A stretch of 35,906 bases of DNA from contig JAIXRH010000008.1 in the NCBI GenBank assembly GCA_027485285.1, forward strand, positions 1 to 35,906. Direction: 5' to 3'. Positions 1-9,420 of this stretch are shown here, piece by piece. Both the position numbers and the translations under genes were made by a program. The notes beneath the pieces are model-generated. The model saw only the letters and a program-made list of their open reading frames with translations, did not search any database and was not told the DNA's origin. The stretch's first letter is position 1, and each line of letters begins with the position of its first letter. Source of the DNA: Comamonadaceae bacterium (GTDB lineage Bacteria > Pseudomonadota > Gammaproteobacteria > Burkholderiales > Burkholderiaceae_C).

Positions 1-1046
1 GCACCGACCTCATCAGCAGCTGGCGCAATGCCACGCCGGCAGATGCGCCTAACCGATTCATTTTGAACATTCAGCCCTCCCAGTCCGAGCCGTTTTTGCA
101 AAATTTGCGCGATGCGGGCGTGAACAAACTCGACTGGTATCCCATGGTGCGTGGGCGTTTGGTGGCGGTGAACGGTGTCAGCGTCACGCCCGACAGTTTC
201 ACTGATGAACGCGCCAAGCGCTTGATGGACCGCGAGTTCAATGTGTCGTACAGCGCCGAGCCGCCTGGACACAACCAAGTGGTGCGCGGCACATGGCAAG
301 CCGGAGACTCCAAGGGTTTGAGCATCGAAGACGGCATAGCCAAAACGTTGAACCTGAAGTTGGGCGACAGCCTGCGCTTTGACATCGCGGGCATGTCACG
401 CGAAGCGCGCATCACCTCGGTGCGGCGTGTGGACTGGACCTCCATGCGTGCCAACTTCTTCATCCTGTACCCCGTCGAGCGCCTCACCACCGATGACGGC
501 TTTGATGTGCCCACCACCTTCATTGCCGCATTCCGTGCGCCACCGCGTGTGACGGGGCAGAGCTTTGACAACCAACTCACGCGTCAATTCCCCAACGTCA
601 CCAATGTGGACATGGGCGCGACCTTGAACCAAGTGCAAAGCGTGCTTGGCCAAGTGGTGAGTGCCGTGGAGTTTTTGTTCTTGTTCACGCTAGCTGCTGG
701 TTTGGTGGTGTTGTTTGCCGCCGTGACCGCCACGCGCGAAGAGCGGGCGCGTGAATACGCGGTGCTGCGTGCGCTGGGTGCGTCCAACCAATTGCTGGCC
801 CGTGTGCAGCGTGCCGAGCTGGCAGGCGTGGGCGCACTGGCCGGCCTGTTGGCCACCAGCGTGGCGATGGCCATGGGCTGGGGTTTGGCCCGTTATGCGT
901 TCGAGTTTGAATGGACAGCCAGTCCGTGGGTGCCTGTGTTGGGCGCTGTTGTGGGTGCTTTGCTGGCCTTGGCCGCAGGCTGGTGGGGCTTGCGCGATGT
1001 GTTGCGCCGCCCAGTGGTGCAGACGCTCAGACAAGCCAGCCAATGA
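1..1046 (+). CDS. FtsX-type ABC transporter permease, C-terminal part (partial)
   Basis: The reading frame is already open at base 3 and runs to a TGA at 1044-1046, so the gene begins outside the window. The visible part has an extracytoplasmic MacB/FtsX-like domain followed by a hydrophobic C-terminal region with about three membrane segments. The stretch EERAREYAVLRALGAS is the cytoplasmic loop typical of FtsX-family permeases, and the end LRRPVVQTLRQ is typical of large YbbP-like permeases. Such proteins pair with a LolD/YbbA-like ATPase in the inner membrane; the partner is presumably upstream, outside the window. The substrate cannot be deduced. The family call is firm; the YbbP subgroup is likely. 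Confidence 0.85.
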   Translation, partial: TDLISSWRNATPADAPNRFILNIQPSQSEPFLQNLRDAGVNKLDWYPMVRGRLVAVNGVSVTPDSFTDERAKRLMDREFNVSYSAEPPGHNQVVRGTWQAGDSKGLSIEDGIAKTLNLKLGDSLRFDIAGMSREARITSVRRVDWTSMRANFFILYPVERLTTDDGFDVPTTFIAAFRAPPRVTGQSFDNQLTRQFPNVTNVDMGATLNQVQSVLGQVVSAVEFLFLFTLAAGLVVLFAAVTATREERAREYAVLRALGASNQLLARVQRAELAGVGALAGLLATSVAMAMGWGLARYAFEFEWTASPWVPVLGAVVGALLALAAGWWGLRDVLRRPVVQTLRQASQ

Positions 1047-1059
1047 CGGACATGAACTG

Positions 1060-1464
1060 ATGCTCACCGAAGACAAACCCAGCACTGACTCACCATTTGA
1101 ATGGATAGGCGGCGAGTCCCGCGTGAAGCTGTTGGTCGACCGCTTTTATGACTTGATGGATTTAGAGCCCAGCTACTTAGAGCTGCGCCAAGCGCACGGC
1201 CCAGAGCTGGCCAATGCGCGTGAACGCCTGTTCATGTTTTTGTGCGGCTGGTTGGGTGGGCCAGACTACTACGTCGAAAAGCATGGCCATCCGCGCCTGC
1301 GCATGCGCCACATGCCGTTTTCAATTGGCATCAAAGAACGCGACCAATGGGTGGCCTGCATGGACCAAGCGATGGCTGAGACCCAAGTGCCTGAAGACTT
1401 GCGCGCCCGCTTGAAAACCAGTTTTTTGCAAACTGCGGATTGGATGCGCAACCAAGGCGTTTGA
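1060..1464 (+). CDS. Group 2 truncated haemoglobin (HbO-like)
   Basis: This 134-residue protein is the usual length for a 2-on-2 globin. Tyr30 fits the B10 distal position, RMRHMPF contains the likely proximal haem ligand His84, and Trp97 in RDQWVACMD fits the conserved G8 tryptophan that defines group 2. Family members bind oxygen or NO and are linked to protection from nitrosative or oxidative stress; the physiological role here is not visible. The ATG at 1060 was chosen because it starts the globin just ahead of the first helix and lies 13 bases after the permease stop, suggesting co-transcription. It converges on the leftward Smr gene, with only 12 bases between the two stop codons. Confidence 0.9.
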   Translation: MLTEDKPSTDSPFEWIGGESRVKLLVDRFYDLMDLEPSYLELRQAHGPELANARERLFMFLCGWLGGPDYYVEKHGHPRLRMRHMPFSIGIKERDQWVACMDQAMAETQVPEDLRARLKTSFLQTADWMRNQGV

Positions 1465-1476
1465 GCCTCGACTTGC

Positions 1477-2118
1477 TCAAAGCTTGCTTGGCCCCAAGAG
1501 AACGACCAAAGCGCCGCCACCCCCATCTGAAGGCTTGGCCTGCACAAAGGCCAGCACCTCGTTTTTTTGCACCAACCAGCGCTGCACTTTGCTTTTGAGC
1601 ACCGGCTCTTTGCCGGGCGAACCCAAGCCTTTGCCGTGCACCACGCGCACACAACGCCAGCCCATGCGTTTGGCATCGCGCACAAATTGACCCAGTGCTT
1701 CGCGGGCTTCGTCGCTGCGAAAGCCGTGCAGGTCGAGCTGGCCTTGCATGGCCCATTCGCCTTTGCGCAGCTTGTGTGTCACGTCAGTGCCAATGCCAGG
1801 GCGTCTGAAGCTCAGCTGATCGTCCACATCCAACAGGGTGCTCACATCGAACTCGTCGCTCATGCTCTCAACGAGCGCGGCTTGGTCGTCCAGGTCTTGT
1901 TGCAAGGGTCTGGCTGCCGGGCGGGGCGGCGCGATGAACACACGGTCTTTGGCGGCAATGGGCTTGACCTTGCCAATGGCGGTGGTGAATAAATTGCGCT
2001 CAGCCTCGGCGCGGCGTTGTGCCTCACGGCGGGCTTCTTGCGCCGCAGCGGCGGCCACGGCTGCATCGTTCACCTGTTTGCGAATCGCGCCCAAGTCTTG
2101 CAACGATTTGGCTTTCAC
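1477..2118 (-). CDS. Smr domain-containing protein
   Basis: A 213-residue protein. The first 45 residues are Ala/Arg/Glu-rich and probably helical. The C-terminal half is an Smr domain with LDLHG at 128-132 and VVHGKG at 159-164, the two signatures of Smr nucleases (MutS2 C-terminus, YdaL, SmrB/YfcN). Stand-alone Smr proteins act on nucleic acids, and some cleave mRNA at stalled or collided ribosomes; which activity applies here is unknown. The start is a GTG that overlaps the stop of the upstream RadC gene (GTGA at 2115-2118), so the pair is probably translationally coupled. Confidence 0.85.
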   Translation of the reverse strand: MKAKSLQDLGAIRKQVNDAAVAAAAAQEARREAQRRAEAERNLFTTAIGKVKPIAAKDRVFIAPPRPAARPLQQDLDDQAALVESMSDEFDVSTLLDVDDQLSFRRPGIGTDVTHKLRKGEWAMQGQLDLHGFRSDEAREALGQFVRDAKRMGWRCVRVVHGKGLGSPGKEPVLKSKVQRWLVQKNEVLAFVQAKPSDGGGGALVVLLGPSKL

Positions 2119-2813
2119 AGCAGCCCCTCTTCGGCCATCGACAAATACTTGCCCTGCGCCACGATGATGTGGTCGCGCACGGTCACGTCAATCAAAGCCA
2201 ATGCATCTTGCAAGGTGCGGGTGAGCTTCATGTCGGCTTGCGACGGTTTGACGGTGCCGCCTGGGTGGTTGTGGGCCAGCACCACGCCGTCCGCGCCCAA
2301 GGCGAGGGCGGTCTTGGCCACTTCGCGTGGGTAGACCATGGTTTGCGACAGCGAGCCGCGAAACATGGGTTGGTAAGACAGCAGGCGGTTGTGGGCGTCA
2401 AGAAACAAAACTGCAAATACCTCGTGTTTGAGTTGCGCTAATTCAAGTTGTAAGTATTGTTTCACCGCATTGGGTGAATTCATCACCGTGGTTTCAGTTA
2501 ATTGTTGGGTCAGGGCGCGGCGCGCCATCTCCAGCACAGCCACCAGTTGCGAGCGTTTGGCGTCGCCGCCCATGCCTTTGAAGGTTTTCAGCTCAGACGC
2601 GCTGGCGTGAATCAGGCCGGCAAAGCCTTTGAAACGTTCCAGCAGTTCTTGGGCCATCTCAAACACACCCTTGCCTTTGATGCCGGTGCGCAAAAACAAG
2701 GCCAGCAGTTCGGTATCGGTCAGAGAGGAGGCCCCGTGTTTGAGCAGTTTTTCGCGCGGACGCATCTCAACAGGGAGTTGCGCAATGGTCATGGGTTCGG
2801 GCATTCGGTCCAT
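2115..2813 (-). CDS. radC: RadC family protein (UPF0758, JAB/MPN domain)
   Basis: This 232-residue protein has an N-terminal helix-hairpin-helix-like part (about residues 25-100, including LLALFLRTGIKG) and a C-terminal JAMM metal-binding domain. The JAMM residues are Glu131 and the motif HNHPGG with His181 and His183, followed by Asp194. The family was named for a supposed role in recombination repair that was later withdrawn, so the cellular function remains uncertain; a metalloprotease or isopeptidase activity is only inferred from the fold. It is divergent from slpA with 43 bases between start codons, so both promoters must lie in or near this gap. Confidence 0.92.
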   Translation of the reverse strand: MDRMPEPMTIAQLPVEMRPREKLLKHGASSLTDTELLALFLRTGIKGKGVFEMAQELLERFKGFAGLIHASASELKTFKGMGGDAKRSQLVAVLEMARRALTQQLTETTVMNSPNAVKQYLQLELAQLKHEVFAVLFLDAHNRLLSYQPMFRGSLSQTMVYPREVAKTALALGADGVVLAHNHPGGTVKPSQADMKLTRTLQDALALIDVTVRDHIIVAQGKYLSMAEEGLL

Positions 2814-2856
2814 AGCGAGAGCTTTCTACAATAGGGGGTATAACACTGAGAGTCCT

Positions 2857-3315
2857 ATGACTGCATCCAACGCTCACCCTACCATCGGCCCCGCTTCTTT
2901 TTTAACGCTGCACTATCGGCTTTCGGGACCGCAAGGCGATGTGATCAACACCTTCAACGACAAGCCGGCCACGCTCTCGCTGGGGTCTGGCGAGTTGTCG
3001 CCCGCACTAGAGCAGCATTTGATGGGACTTGAAGAAGGTGCGCACACCACGTTTGAGCTGGCGGCTGGCTTGGCCTTTGGCGAGCGCAACCCCGACATGC
3101 AGCAGTGGGTGAGCAAGAGCTTGCTCAAAGAGTTTGGCGACCCCGACGAGCATTACAACGCAGGGGATGTGGTGCAGTTTCCAGCGCCTAATGGCCAAGG
3201 CTCATTTGCAGGCGCGGTGCAGCAAGTCACTGACGACCAAGTTTTGTTTGACTTCAACCACCCATTGGCCAACCAGCCCGTGACGTTTGAAGTGAAAGTC
3301 ATTGGAATTTTGTAA
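2857..3315 (+). CDS. slpA: FKBP-type peptidyl-prolyl cis-trans isomerase, SlpA-like
   Basis: A 152-residue protein made of a split FKBP domain with an inserted IF (chaperone) domain. The signs are [19 protein letters not shown] near residue 50 and the [14 protein letters not shown] segment entering the insert, the pattern seen in SlpA/SlyD. It lacks the His-rich metal-binding tail of SlyD, which points to SlpA. It should catalyse proline isomerisation and act as a cytoplasmic folding chaperone. The ATG at 2857 gives the family-length N-terminus; longer in-frame extensions run into radC. IspH starts 5 bases after its stop, the arrangement conserved in many proteobacteria. TACAAT at 2827-2832 may be its -10 element. 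Confidence 0.9.
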   Translation: MTASNAHPTIGPASFLTLHYRLSGPQGDVINTFNDKPATLSLGSGELSPALEQHLMGLEEGAHTTFELAAGLAFGERNPDMQQWVSKSLLKEFGDPDEHYNAGDVVQFPAPNGQGSFAGAVQQVTDDQVLFDFNHPLANQPVTFEVKVIGIL

Positions 3316-3320
3316 ACACC

Positions 3321-4256
3321 ATGAACCATCGTCTGAAAGAAATTGTCCTGGCCGAGCCCCGTGGGTTTTGCGCTGGCGTAGACCGTGCCATCGACATCGT
3401 CGACCGCGCCCTAGAGAAGTTTGGCTCACCGGTGTATGTGCGCCACGAAATCGTGCACAACACCTATGTGGTGGAAGACCTCAAGCAACGTGGTGCCATC
3501 TTCATTGAAGACTTGGCCGATGTGCCTGAAGGCGCCACCTTGGTGTTCAGTGCCCACGGCGTGCCCAAAGCCGTCGAAGAAGAGGCGACCCGACGGGGCT
3601 TTACCGTGTTTGACGCCACCTGTCCACTCGTCACCAAGGTGCATGTGGAAGTGGCCAAGCTGCACAAAGAAGGCTTTGAGTTCATCATGATTGGCCACAA
3701 AGGCCACCCTGAAGTCGAGGGCACGATGGGCCAGTTGCTCGACGGCATTTACTTGGTGGAAGACGTGGAGGATGTGGCCAAGGTGTCGCCGAAGCAAACC
3801 GAACGTTTGGCCGTGGTCACGCAAACCACCCTCAGCGTGGATGATGCAGCCATGATTTCTGACGCGGTGGTGGCGCGTTTCCCAAGCATTCGCAAGCCCA
3901 AGATGCAAGACATTTGCTACGCCACCCAAAACCGCCAAGATGCGGTGAAGGTGCTCAGCGCCGAAGTCGATTTGGTCATCGTGGTGGGCAGCCCGACCAG
4001 CTCCAACAGCAACCGCTTGCGCGACGTGGCGCAACGCTCGGGCTCCCCCAGCTACATGGTCGACAGCGCCGAAGAACTGAAAGAAGAATGGTTTGCTGGC
4101 GTGACCCGTGTGGGCCTCACCGCAGGTGCCTCGGCCCCCGACATCTTGGTGCAGCAAGTCATTGCCCGCATGCGCGCTTTGGGCGCCTTGTCTGTACGAA
4201 CGCTTGATGGTGTGGAAGAAACCATCAAATTCCCGCTGCCCAAAGGGCTGAAGTAA
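3321..4256 (+). CDS. ispH: 4-hydroxy-3-methylbut-2-enyl diphosphate reductase
   Basis: The last enzyme of the MEP isoprenoid pathway: it reduces HMBPP to IPP and DMAPP using a [4Fe-4S] cluster. The 311-residue length matches the family. The three cluster cysteines are Cys17 ([11 protein letters not shown]), Cys101 ([11 protein letters not shown]) and Cys199 ([13 protein letters not shown]). Substrate-binding histidines are at 46, 79 and 129, and the [10 protein letters not shown] segment supplies the diphosphate-binding Ser/Asn residues. It sits between slpA and serS with gaps of 5 and 15 bases, consistent with one operon. Confidence 0.98.
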   Translation: MNHRLKEIVLAEPRGFCAGVDRAIDIVDRALEKFGSPVYVRHEIVHNTYVVEDLKQRGAIFIEDLADVPEGATLVFSAHGVPKAVEEEATRRGFTVFDATCPLVTKVHVEVAKLHKEGFEFIMIGHKGHPEVEGTMGQLLDGIYLVEDVEDVAKVSPKQTERLAVVTQTTLSVDDAAMISDAVVARFPSIRKPKMQDICYATQNRQDAVKVLSAEVDLVIVVGSPTSSNSNRLRDVAQRSGSPSYMVDSAEELKEEWFAGVTRVGLTAGASAPDILVQQVIARMRALGALSVRTLDGVEETIKFPLPKGLK

Positions 4257-4265
4257 CAGGACTGA

Positions 4266-5594
<1,329 letters not shown>

Positions 5595-5628
5595 TAGAAT
5601 TCCTGCTTAGACAAACGACACCGAATCA

Positions 5629-5718
5629 GGAGAAGTGGCAGAGTGGTCGAATGTACTTGACTCGAAATCAAGCGTAGGGGCGACCCTACCGAGGGTTCGA
5701 ATCCCTCCTTCTCCGCCA
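5629..5718 (+). tRNA. tRNA-Ser (anticodon CGA)
   Basis: A 90-base cloverleaf including an encoded CCA end. The acceptor stem pairs GGAGAAG (5629-5635) with CTTCTCC (5708-5714), followed by discriminator G5715 and CCA at 5716-5718. The anticodon stem CTTGA/TCAAG encloses the loop CTCGAAA, giving anticodon CGA for UCG codons. A long variable arm, as expected for serine tRNAs, precedes the GGTTCGAATCC T arm. No terminator follows directly; the next sequence is the AT-rich island, and the nearest strong terminator is at 11687. Confidence 0.97.
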
Positions 5719-5720
5719 AG
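5713..5720 (+). repeat. Possible left attachment repeat (CCGCCAAG)
   Basis: The octamer covers the last two paired bases of the acceptor strand, the discriminator base, CCA and two following bases. It recurs at 11661-11668. It could be a minimal att core or a chance match; imperfect similarity beyond it is weak (TTCT precedes both copies, with 3 extra bases on the right). Confidence 0.35.
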
Positions 5721-5786
5721 ACTATTTCGAACTGATTCCAAATCGTTCGAACAATTTATAACTCGTTCGGGCTTTCCTAGGGTGTG

Positions 5787-6122
5787 CTAGCAGAACACCT
5801 TCCGGATCAGACAGGCTTCTTCATAGGCCTCAATGTCTTTGAGCCTGTACAGCACTTTCCCCACGATCTTCAAATACGGCGGCCCCTCGCCGACGGTGCG
5901 CCAGCGCTGAAGGCGTGCGACTGAACACACCCAACGATCGGCGAGCATTATTTCGGTCAGAAGTTGGCGGGCAGGTTCGGCCGGGACCTCTGGAACCAAC
6001 AGTTTGGGCTCGAACTTGGGTTCGTTGGCAGCTGTTTTGGCGATGCCACTGGATAGGGCGTCCAGCACGTCACTCATGTTTTTAGCCCGTGGGTTCGAAG
6101 ATGAGGTCTTGTTAGTAGCCAT
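5787..6122 (-). CDS. Excisionase/AlpA-like helix-turn-helix protein
   Basis: A 111-residue protein with a Lys/Ser-rich N-terminus. The C-terminal domain (about 60-108) contains LADRWVCSVARLQRWRTVG and LKIVGKVLYRLKDIEAYEEA, the pattern of small MerR-like winged-helix proteins annotated as excisionases or AlpA regulators. Such proteins bend DNA at attachment sites or regulate mobile-element genes. Its position 70 bases inside the tRNA end of the island suits an excisionase, but no integrase partner is visible, so a plain repressor role is equally possible. The ATG (6120-6122) is preceded by a good ribosome binding site, AAGGAG, seven bases upstream. A perfect 7-bp inverted repeat lies just upstream of that (6141-6163). 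Confidence 0.75.
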   Translation of the reverse strand: MATNKTSSSNPRAKNMSDVLDALSSGIAKTAANEPKFEPKLLVPEVPAEPARQLLTEIMLADRWVCSVARLQRWRTVGEGPPYLKIVGKVLYRLKDIEAYEEACLIRKVFC

Positions 6123-6140
6123 GGATTTGCTCCTTGATGC

Positions 6141-6163
6141 CTATATGCAGTGGTTTCATATAG
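6141..6163. promoter_or_regulatory. Inverted repeat, probable operator of the HTH gene
   Basis: CTATATG (6141-6147) and CATATAG (6157-6163) form a perfect 7-bp dyad with a 9-base spacer. It lies 18 bases upstream of the start codon of the leftward HTH gene, where a dimeric autorepressor would overlap the promoter or leader. Binding by that protein is inferred from position only. Confidence 0.4.
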
Positions 6164-6657
6164 GTTCATACCGGATGGCTTGGTATTTTTCTCAGCAGGG
6201 TGGGTTGCTACTCGCCCCAGGCAAGGATTTACTTAAGATGATGATGTGGATTTATCCTTTGGTCTATGTGCCGAGGCTTGATAATTTTTGTAGCAACCAG
6301 CTGTTCTCTTTTTTGTCGATCGAGAAAACGGATCGATCCTTGGGCGAGGATGGCACCAATGATGGCCATGGGACTTGGCTCTGACTTTGAGTCGATTCGT
6401 TCTTGTGAATGAGATTGCATTCTGCGGGTTCCTTTGGGTTCATGAAGCCGCATATTTGCTTCCATCCCAAAGAGTTATCAAGTCGATCGGACACTTCGAG
6501 TTAGTTGACCCTCCCAGTAAAACGTAGGCTAAAGGCAGGTAGGTTCGCCCGCAACATCTATACAAATCAACAGGTTACGAGAGATTGAATAAAGAGTTTT
6601 TCTTCTGGCGTTGGTCTTGGGCAAGTACGATAATTCGACGGAGATTCACATCTGGTT

Positions 6658-6686
6658 TTGAGTTAACCAATAATTAAACTTAATTA
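6658..6686 (+). promoter_or_regulatory. Possible sigma-70 promoter for the coiled-coil/CARF regulator pair
   Basis: TTGAGT (6658-6663) and TAATTA (6681-6686) are separated by 17 bases in a very AT-rich stretch. Transcription would begin near 6693, only about nine bases before the ATG at 6702. That would make the mRNA nearly leaderless for that start and would favour a downstream start near the strong Shine-Dalgarno at 6738-6744. The match is modest. Confidence 0.3.
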
Positions 6687-6701
6687 ATCGATTAGATTGC
6701 C

Positions 6702-7862
6702 ATGACAAGACACTGTTACCACTTAACGCCACATGCTAAGGAGGAAACTATTCCTCTGCGTACTGGAATAATTCCAAAAGTCAATAAAGTCTTTTTGGAC
6801 GAAATTGAAATTGACGAAGAAGGAACAGCTCAGCAAACCAAAAGTCAGCGTGATTTCGGCAACTATCACATTTTGGCTAATGTTTGGTTAAGTGAGTTTG
6901 GTAAAGAAGCACTTCCTGGACGCTGGCGCTTGGTAACCGTAGAACCAGATCGGGATGACCTTGATCCGCCAATCATTACGCTGCTACCACTAGATCGAAG
7001 TAGTGCAAGATCAGAGGCAAACCTAACAGACTATTTAAAAAAGGAAAGAAAAAAAGCTGATCGAGGCTGGTTGAATCCCGAGTACATCGCCACTACTCTT
7101 CACTCTTTATTGATGGCGGGAGTTATACGTGACCATAACGATCTTGCGAGTCACATCAATGACCGGATGATGAAGCCTGTTTTTGAAGCCAAAGATGCTG
7201 CAGAACGCCAAAGACGTGCGGAGTTCGAAGCTAGAGAGGCTGCTGAGCGCGAGCGAGATTTAGCTAAGGCAGAAAAAGAGACTGCAACACAAGCCAAAGA
7301 AGAGGCCGAGCGTCATCGTTTCAATGCACAGCAGCAAAAATATGCAGCTGAGTTGCAGTGGGAAGAAGAGTTTCAAGCTAGAGAAGCAGCAGAACGTGCG
7401 CGTGACGTGGCCAAGGTTGAGAAGCAGGAGGTTGTTAACCGCCTTGCTGAAGTAACCAATGAGCGCGATCAAATGGCCCAAGCGCTAGCGAAAATTCGAG
7501 AGAGCGCTCCTTCGGAGAAACTGGAAACTAGCTCACCTACGGGAGCTAGACAAGTGACCAAGCCTTGGCCGTCGAAAACAGGCTCTGATTACATGAACAT
7601 TGGTATCGAGGCCTCGATTGAAGATGTTCGACCCATGGGCTCGAAAATCTCGCTGACTTACTTGGACAAATCCGGGAACCGGCAGACCGTGACAGACTTC
7701 GGATATCACGGCTTTGTTCAATTGGTTTATGGCTACCTGAAATCTTGTAAAGATGAAAACCGTAGAGCAGTCTTTATTCTCACCTACAGACCAGATATGA
7801 AGATGCGATTAGCGGCAGACACGATGATGTTGGCTAATTACGTAAAACTTTGGCGAAAATAG
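6702..7862 (+). CDS. Coiled-coil protein of unknown function, paired with a CARF-sigma-54 regulator
   Basis: A 386-residue soluble protein I do not recognise. There is a globular N-terminal part (about 1-155), then a charged Ala/Glu/Arg-rich coiled coil (about 160-268), a Ser/Pro/Thr linker, and a C-terminal domain (about 292-386) of alternating beta-like segments. The coiled coil contains a duplication: FEAREAAERERDLAKAEK at 175-192 and FQAREAAERARDVAKVEK at 224-241, exactly 49 residues or seven heptads apart. No signal peptide or membrane segment is seen. The first ATG has a poor ribosome site, while AAGGAGG at 6738-6744 suggests a later start. It overlaps the next gene by 13 bases, so the two are probably made together; it may be a partner or modulator of the regulator. 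Confidence 0.8.
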   Translation: MTRHCYHLTPHAKEETIPLRTGIIPKVNKVFLDEIEIDEEGTAQQTKSQRDFGNYHILANVWLSEFGKEALPGRWRLVTVEPDRDDLDPPIITLLPLDRSSARSEANLTDYLKKERKKADRGWLNPEYIATTLHSLLMAGVIRDHNDLASHINDRMMKPVFEAKDAAERQRRAEFEAREAAERERDLAKAEKETATQAKEEAERHRFNAQQQKYAAELQWEEEFQAREAAERARDVAKVEKQEVVNRLAEVTNERDQMAQALAKIRESAPSEKLETSSPTGARQVTKPWPSKTGSDYMNIGIEASIEDVRPMGSKISLTYLDKSGNRQTVTDFGYHGFVQLVYGYLKSCKDENRRAVFILTYRPDMKMRLAADTMMLANYVKLWRK

Positions 7863-9412
7863 CGTTGAAACACCCTGTGCAAAAAAGTGGGCGCTGGTTT
7901 ATTTCATGGATTGGGGCTGCTGACCATGATTCTTCCGAGTCAAAGCGCGGTTCAGACATTGGCCCAATTGCGACAGCACTTTTCGCTGATGAACATTACG
8001 ACCGTGTCTATCTGCTGACCAACTACGACTTTGATCGAAGCAAGAGTTTCTGCACATGGCTGGAGTCCGTGTCTAATTACGACTCATCCGTGATCGACTT
8101 GTACAGCGTTGACCTTACCAGCCCCATCGATTACGGGGACATTTACAGGCAAGTCAGCTCAAACCTCCAGCAGGCAGGCTTGCCGCGCAATGACGTTGTA
8201 CTCACTTTTCACGTCAGTCCCGGCACACCAGCAATGGCCGCCATCTGGATCATTCTGTCGAAGACGCGTTTCCCAGCCAAGCTGATCCAAACCTCCAGAG
8301 AAAAAGGCGTTGAGTCTGTTGATTTCTTCTTCGATTTGGCCAGCGACTTCCTTCCAGAATATCTCCAACGAAGCGGTGAGCGGGTCCGGCGACTGTCTGA
8401 CGCAGCCCAACTCTCAACCCCAGCGTTTGAGAAGATCATTCATCAAAGCCAGGCGGTTGCCAGCCAAATAGGCCTTGCACGCCGAATTGCTGCATATGAG
8501 GTACCCGTCCTAATTCTGGGGGAGACCGGTACTGGCAAGGAGTTGTTTGCAGAGGCCATACACGCTGCAAGTTCAAGGGCTGGGCAGCCGTTCGTCGCGG
8601 TGAACTGCGGAGCCATTGCGCCAGAGTTGGCCAACTCGGAATTGTTCGGTCATAAAAAAGGGGCGTTCACAGGAGCAACTGCCGACCGAAAAGGACACTT
8701 TTTGGAGGCTTCTGGTGGAACGCTTTTCCTTGACGAAGTGGGCGACCTGCCGCTGGATACACAGGTCCGCTTACTACGCGCGCTGCAGTCGCATGAAATT
8801 ACCCCAATGGGGCAGTCCAAGCCCATCAAGATAAATACTCGCATCCTGGCGGCAACACACCGTGACTTAGCAGCCGACGTAGTTGCGGGTCGCTTTAGGG
8901 AAGATCTGTTTCACCGGCTAGCTGTAGGCATTCTTCAACTGCCGCCGCTACGGGAACGTACGGGTGATGCAGAATTACTCACGCACCATTTTTTAGCAAG
9001 CATCAACGCAGATTCGGCAGGCAGGCCCGAAGCACAAAATAAGACTATTACGCCGGCCGCACTTAAGCTTTTGCAGTCATACGCATGGCCCGGCAACGTC
9101 CGCGAGCTTTATCACACGCTGTTGCGCGCTGTCATTTGGTCTGCAGGTCCAGATGTCACTGAGCAAGACATTCAAGCGGCGATGCTTCCCGTGGTGCGAA
9201 CTGCATTGCCAAATCGTTTCCAGGTATTGAGTGACGGCTTTGAGTTGCAAGAGCAATTGGATAAAGTAGCGCGCAGCCTCATCAACCAGGCTCTGCAGCA
9301 GTCGGGGCAACGCAAATCCGCCGCCGCAAAACTGCTTGGCTTTGCAAATCATCAGACTCTTGCCAATTGGATGAAGCGATTGGGCATGAGCGTAGATTTC
9401 CCGGTCAATTAA
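7850..9412 (+). CDS. Sigma-54-dependent activator with N-terminal CARF-like (RtcR-type) sensor domain
   Basis: A 520-residue enhancer-binding protein. Residues about 14-185 form a Rossmann-like sensor: beta strand WFISWIGAADH, then GPIATALF, YDRVYLLTNY, and the ligand-loop motif TFHVSPGTPAMAAIW (119-133), which matches the CARF pattern seen in RtcR. Next is an AAA+ domain with Walker A GETGTGKE (224-231), the sigma-54 contact loop GAFTGA (271-276), Walker B GGTLFLDEVGDL (289-300) and WPGNVRE. The C-terminus (about 470-515) is a Fis-type HTH. CARF domains bind cyclic oligonucleotides or RNA ends; the ligand here is unknown. The start is non-ATG: TTG 7850, TTG 7865 or GTG 7877 all precede the first strand. 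A -24/-12 promoter lies just downstream. Confidence 0.93.
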   Translation: MAKIALKHPVQKSGRWFISWIGAADHDSSESKRGSDIGPIATALFADEHYDRVYLLTNYDFDRSKSFCTWLESVSNYDSSVIDLYSVDLTSPIDYGDIYRQVSSNLQQAGLPRNDVVLTFHVSPGTPAMAAIWIILSKTRFPAKLIQTSREKGVESVDFFFDLASDFLPEYLQRSGERVRRLSDAAQLSTPAFEKIIHQSQAVASQIGLARRIAAYEVPVLILGETGTGKELFAEAIHAASSRAGQPFVAVNCGAIAPELANSELFGHKKGAFTGATADRKGHFLEASGGTLFLDEVGDLPLDTQVRLLRALQSHEITPMGQSKPIKINTRILAATHRDLAADVVAGRFREDLFHRLAVGILQLPPLRERTGDAELLTHHFLASINADSAGRPEAQNKTITPAALKLLQSYAWPGNVRELYHTLLRAVIWSAGPDVTEQDIQAAMLPVVRTALPNRFQVLSDGFELQEQLDKVARSLINQALQQSGQRKSAAAKLLGFANHQTLANWMKRLGMSVDFPVN

Positions 9413-9420
9413 GATTTAAT

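Larger units (their letters stand above)
6123..6701. other. 579-bp intergenic region inside the island
   Basis: This gap separates the leftward HTH gene from the rightward coiled-coil gene and should hold divergent promoters. It contains the dyad at 6141-6163 and a possible sigma-70 promoter at 6658-6686. Two overlapping leftward open frames (6229-6465 and 6264-6494) are short, have no convincing ribosome binding site and resemble no family I know. I see no convincing RNA gene. It may include decayed coding sequence. Confidence 0.5.

Noticed and set aside
5726-5751. TTCGAAC / GTTCGAA inverted repeat just after tRNA-Ser, considered as a terminator
   Set aside because: The 7-bp AT-containing stem has a 12-base loop and no T run. 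It may be a recombinase-type site, but there is no integrase to support that.
6229-6494. Two overlapping leftward short frames in the island intergenic region
   Set aside because: About 76-78 codons each, no ribosome binding site, no recognised motif; coding cannot be supported.
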